From Fallopia convolvulus (lineage: Eukaryota; Streptophyta; Magnoliopsida; Caryophyllales; Polygonaceae): a stretch of 64,000 nucleotides of DNA. Location of the stretch: assembly GCA_964016875.1 (NCBI GenBank), contig OZ024724.1:31643786-31707785 (forward strand), read 5' to 3'. The position numbers and the translations under genes are program-made. Positions 58,738-64,000 of the stretch are shown here, in pieces (position 1 is the first letter of the stretch; each line of letters begins with the position of its first letter). Below the pieces are notes generated by a model. The model was not told where the DNA came from and did no database searches. It worked only from the letters and a program-made list of their open reading frames with translations.

Positions 58738-58774
58738 GAATTATTTGGACGTGCTTCGCGCGTCCAAATAATTC
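58738..58774. repeat. 17-bp near-perfect inverted repeat
   Basis: GAATTATTTGGACGTGC and GCGCGTCCAAATAATTC pair with one mismatch around a 3-nt loop (ttc). It lies at the right side of the Mutator-like unit. Confidence 0.88.
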
Positions 58775-59877
58775 AAGCTAGATCGATGGCGGAGATCCTC
58801 TCTCTTTTTGCACCCAGGCGCCCGTTCGCACGTGAACCGCCCTCCCTCTCTTTTGGCCGGTGGAGTATCATGTACTTAAGAACAAGAAAGTTTTCGACAA
58901 TATGAATAATGAGTGCATTTCTTGTACAAATTGTTCTTATCCTAAAAAATGCAGAGAAATACAAGCCGTTGGATGATCTAATAAAAAATCAATCCACGGT
59001 TTAGATTAGATAATAGTTTGTTTTAAAAAATAGTAAAAAAACTTAAGCGGTGGCATATTTGTAGCTACGACCAACTTCTTACCCCTAGCCTAAATTAGGG
59101 AAAAAAAACTCACCTCCTTCTTTTACACGACACACGCTTGGAGGAGACAAGATACTCCACACATGGAGAAGGGCGACAAGTGACGGGTGAAGGGTGAAGG
59201 AAGAACACGCATTCCACACTCGGAGACTTGATCGGTTTCTCGTTCCCACAGGATGTTTGGCCGAGAATTTCCGTTTCAAAATGCCTCCAAAATCAAAAAC
59301 AAAATGTAGATCTAAACCATAAAGCCCTAAAATTAGGTGTTTGGTTATGAAAATTTGTTGTTTGGTTCTTGTTTGTGCCCTAAAATTAAGTTTTTGGGAG
59401 TCAATCCAATTGATTTCGTGAACATGAAGACCAATATTCCCTCCATCTTCCTACATGTTGTTGTTTATGCTTTCTTTATTATCCTCTTTGGCTAAACAAT
59501 GGAAAATTAAAGTGATTAATAATGAAGATACCACTTGATGTTACTTTCTCGTGATGACCATGTACAAGGGTAAGAAATGAATTGCTAATGTAAGTTCTCC
59601 TTATATAAATATTAGGAATGGCGGCAGCTAGAATAGGGTATCACTAGTTAGGTAACCGAAATTGCTCGTGATGGTCAAAACTAAATACTTGCTTTTGATC
59701 CACTTATTTAGGCTCAAATGTTCAAATATTTTGCCTTAAACAAGTCAGATTGTAACGAAATTCTATGTTGTTTAAGTTCCAGTGTTGCATTGGTAAGTGG
59801 TATCTCGATTCAAAACAAATTGTAATTGGTAAAGTGTTTGTCAAATTTAGTGTTTGCAAAATAAGTATCTTTGTGAT
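58775..59877. other. Right flank of the Mutator-like unit; no gene recognised
   Basis: A GCCGTTGGATGATC and CCACGGTTTAGATTAG block (58966-59010) resembles the block at 51988-52024. Small ORFs here have no recognisable product. Confidence 0.45.
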
Positions 59878-60175
59878 TAGTAAAGTGCATTATAAGTAAG
59901 TAAATGTTCATTCCATATAAGTAAAAGTGCATTCCAAAGAACTTGCTTATGTCATTCGTAAATGTGCATTCATAAATAGGTAGAATGCATTACAAATAAG
60001 AAAAAGTGCAATCTAAATTAGTTAGAGTGTATTATGAAATCTATAAGAAAAAGTGCATGCCCAATCAAGTGTATATGTGATAAGTAAAAGTGCATTTCAA
60101 ATTAAGTAGAGTGTATTCTAAAACAGTAAAAGTGCATTTAACATTAGTAGTATTAGTAAAGTGCATTTCAAGTTA
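59878..60175. repeat. Degenerate interspersed AGTAAAAGTGCATT repeats
   Basis: About ten to twelve words near AAGTGCATT or AGTGTATT, spaced 20-35 bp apart. The style is like the TTTGTTCAT array of the neighbouring element, but the word is different. Confidence 0.8.
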
Positions 60176-60216
60176 GTAAACATGCTCAATGTTTACTAAC
60201 TTGTTTGGAGAATACT

Positions 60217-60279
60217 ATGCACTTTAGGCCCTTATGTATTCACTTTAGGCACTTATGTATGCACTTTAGGTACTTAAGG
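60217..60279. repeat. 21-bp tandem repeat, three copies
   Basis: Units start at 60217, 60238 and 60259 (ATGCACTTTAGG core). The core is the reverse complement of the AAGTGCAT word in the preceding array. Confidence 0.88.
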
Positions 60280-60794
60280 ATGCACATTTAATTTTCACTA
60301 TTGCATACAAGTAGTTTAATATTCCAAATTAGTTCATGTTATGCTAGTTAATCAACATGCTCAATGGATGGTTATGCTAGTTAGTCAAGGATGCACATTT
60401 AATTTCATTGATATTGTGTTCTTTTGGTGCCTCTACTTTTTTATGTAGTTTTGGTCCATCTCACTTAATATTTTGAAAGAGTTTGATTTCTTTTTGAAGG
60501 CTATTGACTAAATGTTTGTCATCTCACATGTTGCATATTTACCATGTGAAAGTAGTGCAACATGACCATTTAAGGTTGTTGCAGCATGATCACTTTATTA
60601 TGCATTCTAGCAATTGCATTTCTATTGAGACTTTGGCATTCTATGGGTTGTCCTTCTAGTTGATAAAAGTGATGTAGGAAACACTTATTATTAAGTCGCT
60701 ACAACATTATATTAAATCTTCTCTGATTTTGCATTCTTTAAAACATTCAAAATGTGATTATTGAGTTCACATTTTGTGTTAGCTTTTCCCTATA

Positions 60795-61435
60795 TTGGGC
60801 ACTCCCACCTTATTCCAGATCACTTTGTTCTTGATCTTGTCCAATCTCGTGTATCCATACATCTACCATAGCATCCATATCTCTGCTAGCATAAGCTTTT
60901 GCACTTGTACCTTTGTTATCGGCCAACACTTTGCCTCATACAATATGGATGGTTTAACTACTATTTTATAGAATTTTCCATTGAGCTTGAGTGCGACCTT
61001 TTTTTTGTCATATAGCACTCCAAATGTACCCCTCAATTTTTTGTCGACCCCTCTAGATGTGATGCCTAACGTCCTCCTTGGTGCTCCCGTCACTTTGCAA
61101 AACAAAGCCTAAATATTTGAACATCTCATGTCTCACTATGATATCTCTTCCCAGGCTCACGTCTTCATCTGACTCCATCTCCTTACTAAACCTAAAATCC
61201 ACATACTCCATCTTAGACCTGATCAACTTAAACCCCTTTGATTTGAGCTTCTCTCTCCAAGCTTCCAGCTTTCTGCAAACTAACTCCCTTAACCCATCCA
61301 CCATCATAATGTCGTCGGTGAAAATCATACACCAAGGTACCTCTTCTTGGATCTCCCTCGTCAGAACATCCATAATAATAGTAAATAGAAAAGGACTCAA
61401 AGCCGACCCCGGGTGCAAACCAAACCCCACCTAGA
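60795..61435 (-). pseudogene. LINE-G: RTE-type reverse-transcriptase fragment
   Basis: Minus-strand reading GFGLHPGSALSPFLFTIIMD, WCMIFTDDIMMVDG, then KSKGFKLIRSKMEY, FKYLGFVLQSDG, ALKLNGKFYK, YEAKCWPITKVQVQKL and MYGYTRLDKIKNKVI. This is the conserved C-terminal half of RTE-clade LINEs. The catalytic box is FTDD instead of FADD. Frameshifts lie near 61080 and 60863. The 5' half is missing. Confidence 0.85.
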
Positions 61436-62836
61436 AGTACGTTGTGTCCCTTTCAGGATGCACACACTTATCAACGAGAAAATGGGAAAAATAAAAGTAT
61501 TCCCAACTTAGAGTACGTGTTCAAGTGCATATTTTCAAGTGCATATTTAAATATGTTTGGATAAGTGAGGATTAAGGATTGAATCATGAAAATATAGATT
61601 TTAGAATAAAAGTGAAAAATGGTAAAAAGTAGTAAAACTATAAATAATGTCAAGTATTTTACAAATTATTCACTTTTAACACATAAAAATATGCACATTA
61701 GCATATTTATCATGAACTTTAGCATATATATATATATATTGAATAAGACTTTAGAGAAACTTGCTTTTAGAGAAAAACTGGGGAATTGATTAGGAGCCTT
61801 GGATCTAATTATTTAATGGATGAGATTAAAAAAAAAGAGGTGCACATGGGTTAATATTAGGTAGAGGCATTGGATTAAGTTCATTTCCTCTCTCCAAATC
61901 TCACTTAAGGAAAATTTAGATAAAAGCTTTCTCTCTCTCCATTATGATATATACATGATTTTAGTTTCCAAAAAGGAGAAACCCTTCATCTTCCATGCCA
62001 TTTCAACAAAAGCTTTCTCACTCGTCTTCTCCATTTCAAATCGATTGTTTGCCCATTTTTTGTACAAATCGGTAAGCATCTTTGTGATTTTCTTCATTAT
62101 TTATGGATTTGGATATTTCGCACATTCAATTTCACTTCTCCTCGAATTTAGATTGTTTTTGCACATTCAATTTCGTACTTCCAATATTCACATAATCTAT
62201 CTACTCTCGAATATTTTAAGTCATTAAGTCGCATATAAGCGCATTACACTTTCTTCTGTCATTTCACTTTTTATTTTGCGAGTTTTATTGGTTTTTAACG
62301 ATGAAATTTTGAGGTCAAGAATATGGTGTACTGATTTTATGACGTAGAAGAAGATTATTTGAATTTGTGGACGATTTTTAGGATTTTTGCATGCAACATT
62401 CATGTAGTTACTATGAATGGATCTAGAGTTTTGTTGGCAATTTGATAGGATTTTGTAAATGAATTCACATATGGGGATGCTTCATATTGTGGTTTTATTT
62501 TGTTTTGTGTAGGACAAAATCAAACAATGTCGTCCCAAAGCAAAGAATAGAGAAAGTGAATGTTACATGTGTGTTTTTGTATACATGTTCAAGATACATA
62601 TTTTATTTTATATGTTCAAGAATATCTACGTAATATTCAAATATAATATTTCTATGTTTGTATAGAACTTACATATTCTAAAGATTTTGTATACATGTTC
62701 AATTTTTTGTAAGCTTAAGATTTCGATATATTCTAAACATGTTCAAGATTTTATGCTTAATTTTCGATTACATGGCTTGTTTTATTCAAGATTCGGACAC
62801 AAATATTCATATACTATTACAATTATGTATCCTACA
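61436..62836. other. AT-rich stretch without a recognised gene
   Basis: Contains an (AT)n run at about 61725-61738 and a leader-like CT-rich block at about 61930-61945. Frequent ATGTTCAAGAT words lie between 62575 and 62760. Short ORFs (for example 61955-62227) do not resemble known proteins. Confidence 0.45.
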
Positions 62837-63113
62837 ACGGCACACTCAAGAATTTGTTCTTAATATTCGTCTATATTGGTTTGTTCAATATTCAAACTAA
62901 TATATTAAAATATAAGCACATGACTAGTAGAACGACATATTCGAGAATGTATTTTTAATATTCATTTCCACATATTGGTTTGTTAAAAATTTAATTAACA
63001 TATTCAAATACAAGCGCATGACTACTACAACGACATATTCGAGAATGTGTTCTTAATATTCATTTTCACATATTGATTTTTTCAATATTTAAACTAACAT
63101 ATTCAGATATACT
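62837..63113. repeat. Tandem repeat of about 96 bp, nearly three copies
   Basis: Units start at 62837, 62932 and 63030, each with ACGACATATTCGAGAATGT-like and CACATATTGGTTTGTT-like blocks and about 10-20 percent divergence. Confidence 0.82.
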
Positions 63114-63219
63114 GTAAACTTAGTATTTGGATAAATTGTAAACATGTTCAAGATTATATAAAAGGTAATCGACAAGAAGTTACTATTAAACAAATCAATA
63201 TGTGGAAATTAATGAGTAT

Positions 63220-64000
63220 ATTTGTGTATTCTAGGGAGATAAGGATTTACATGTACTATGAAGGAAACATCATGTAAAGCAATGGAAACGTTTCGCATGT
63301 AACCATGCTTACATGTCAAAGGATAAATGATAAAAAAGACTTTGTGGAACTAGCTTAATTGGGCGGCAAGGTAAAAAGGCCATAATTGTCCCAGATTAAA
63401 AGAATCACCTAGGAATATGCTGGACATAGGAACCAAGTCTTGCACCCGATGTGAGAAAGGGTAGATCGAAGAGTCTTTTATAAAGAAGGCTCACGCATAA
63501 AAGGAAAGCGATGAAGCTAGATCAAAGCAAATCACTTAGTCGAATTTATAGTAGAGCAAGATTAGAGCAATGAGAGCAAGAGAGTGATCCAAGAGCAACC
63601 AAGAACCAATCTACGAAGAAGAAGAACTAGAGGAAGTCGGAGTTGAGTGTTCGATCTCAACAATGATAGGGAACACATTTCGGGTGCTAAAGAGAACTGG
63701 ATTCGGAAATCGTAAGATTTGATCTCTTTGTTTGATTGAGTTAGTGAGCTTAGGAACTAGGTACTTAGATCCAATAGTATTGATAGGATTTAGTGATCAC
63801 TAGTAATAGAAAAGTTTGGATTTGTATTGTGTAACTAAGGAACTAATCAATCAAATAAAGCTATCATTCAAAATCCTTCAAGGAAGATAGAAGTTTACCT
63901 ATTCAACTTGTTGGTTGAAGTAAAATTCCTCTATAAAGGAACCGTGTGTCTTTTACTTTGAATTCCTGCGTGTTTATTTTATTATTACGTTGCGTAAGAG
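63220..64000 (+). other. Possible LTR or leader at the window edge
   Basis: A TATAAAG-like box (about 63479), a purine-rich leader with repeated GAGCAAG and GAACTAG phrases and a T-rich end give it the look of an LTR/R-U5 region. Only one copy is in the window and no ends are defined. Confidence 0.25.

Noticed and set aside
51813..59010. Exact terminal inverted repeats and 9-bp duplication of the Mutator-like unit
   Set aside because: The similar blocks at 51988-52024 and 58966-59010 run in the same direction rather than inverted, and no convincing duplication was found, so no boundaries are claimed.
62577..62760. Ordered array of ATGTTCAAGA words as a regulatory cluster
   Set aside because: Spacing irregular and AT-rich background makes chance similarity likely.

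Overview
The window is AT-rich nuclear DNA from a flowering plant, almost certainly a eudicot. The evidence is spliced genes with GT-AG introns, a PLETHORA-type AP2 gene, a stress-associated AN1 protein, and plant-specific transposon lineages (Athila/Tat, chromovirus, Sirevirus, Stowaway, FAR1-type MULE, tRNA-derived SINE). I cannot name the species from sequence alone. Roughly nine tenths of the window is transposon-derived. No bacterial operon, CRISPR array or organellar segment is present.

Layout. 1-12.27 kb: one degenerate plant L1-type LINE on the minus strand (LINE-A), cut by three LTR insertions. These are a TRIM-like element (1005-2781), a solo LTR (3160-4397) and an Athila/Tat-like element (4833-11854), the last carrying a nested solo LTR (9975-11424). 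All four insertions have perfect 5-bp target duplications. 13.1-17.0 kb: a second L1-type LINE (LINE-B, minus), with a small Helitron (16999-17850) in its 5' end. 18.2-27.9 kb: a Sirevirus-like Copia element (minus) lacking its 5' end, with its pol split by a 2.5-kb chromovirus-type solo LTR (23531-26010). 29.3-31.7 kb: LINE pieces and a SINE.

32.25-32.9 kb: an intact intronless stress-associated protein gene (minus) with an AN1 finger and a decayed A20 region. 33.9-34.6 kb: Helitron 2. 34754-42781: a complete-ended chromovirus-like Ty3 element (minus, perfect 5-bp duplication) sitting in or next to LINE-E. LINE-E (42.8-46.95 kb, plus) is itself split by a solo LTR (44311-45755). 47135-47386: a Stowaway MITE.

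47.66-49.78 kb: a PLETHORA1/2-like root stem-cell regulator gene (minus). Its first and last exons and the 9-bp micro-exon are recognisable, but the coding stretch for the first half of AP2 repeat 1 is gone and about 120 bp of unrelated sequence lies in its place. 50.5-51.3 kb: Helitron 3 (minus). 51.3-51.8 kb: a LINE 3' fragment with poly(A). 52.2-58.6 kb: a Mutator-like gene pair, with a plus-strand Ulp1-protease gene and a minus-strand FAR1/MULE transposase, both containing short TTTGTTCAT-type repeats in introns and intergenic DNA. 59-64 kb: repeat-rich DNA with an RTE-type LINE fragment (60.8-61.4 kb), several minisatellites and a possible LTR at the right edge.

Only two host genes are convincing: the AN1 gene and the damaged PLETHORA-like gene. 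A recurrent feature is that several unrelated LTR families each carry their own short GC-rich palindromic word, repeated a few times. In one solo LTR three copies show a compensatory base change.
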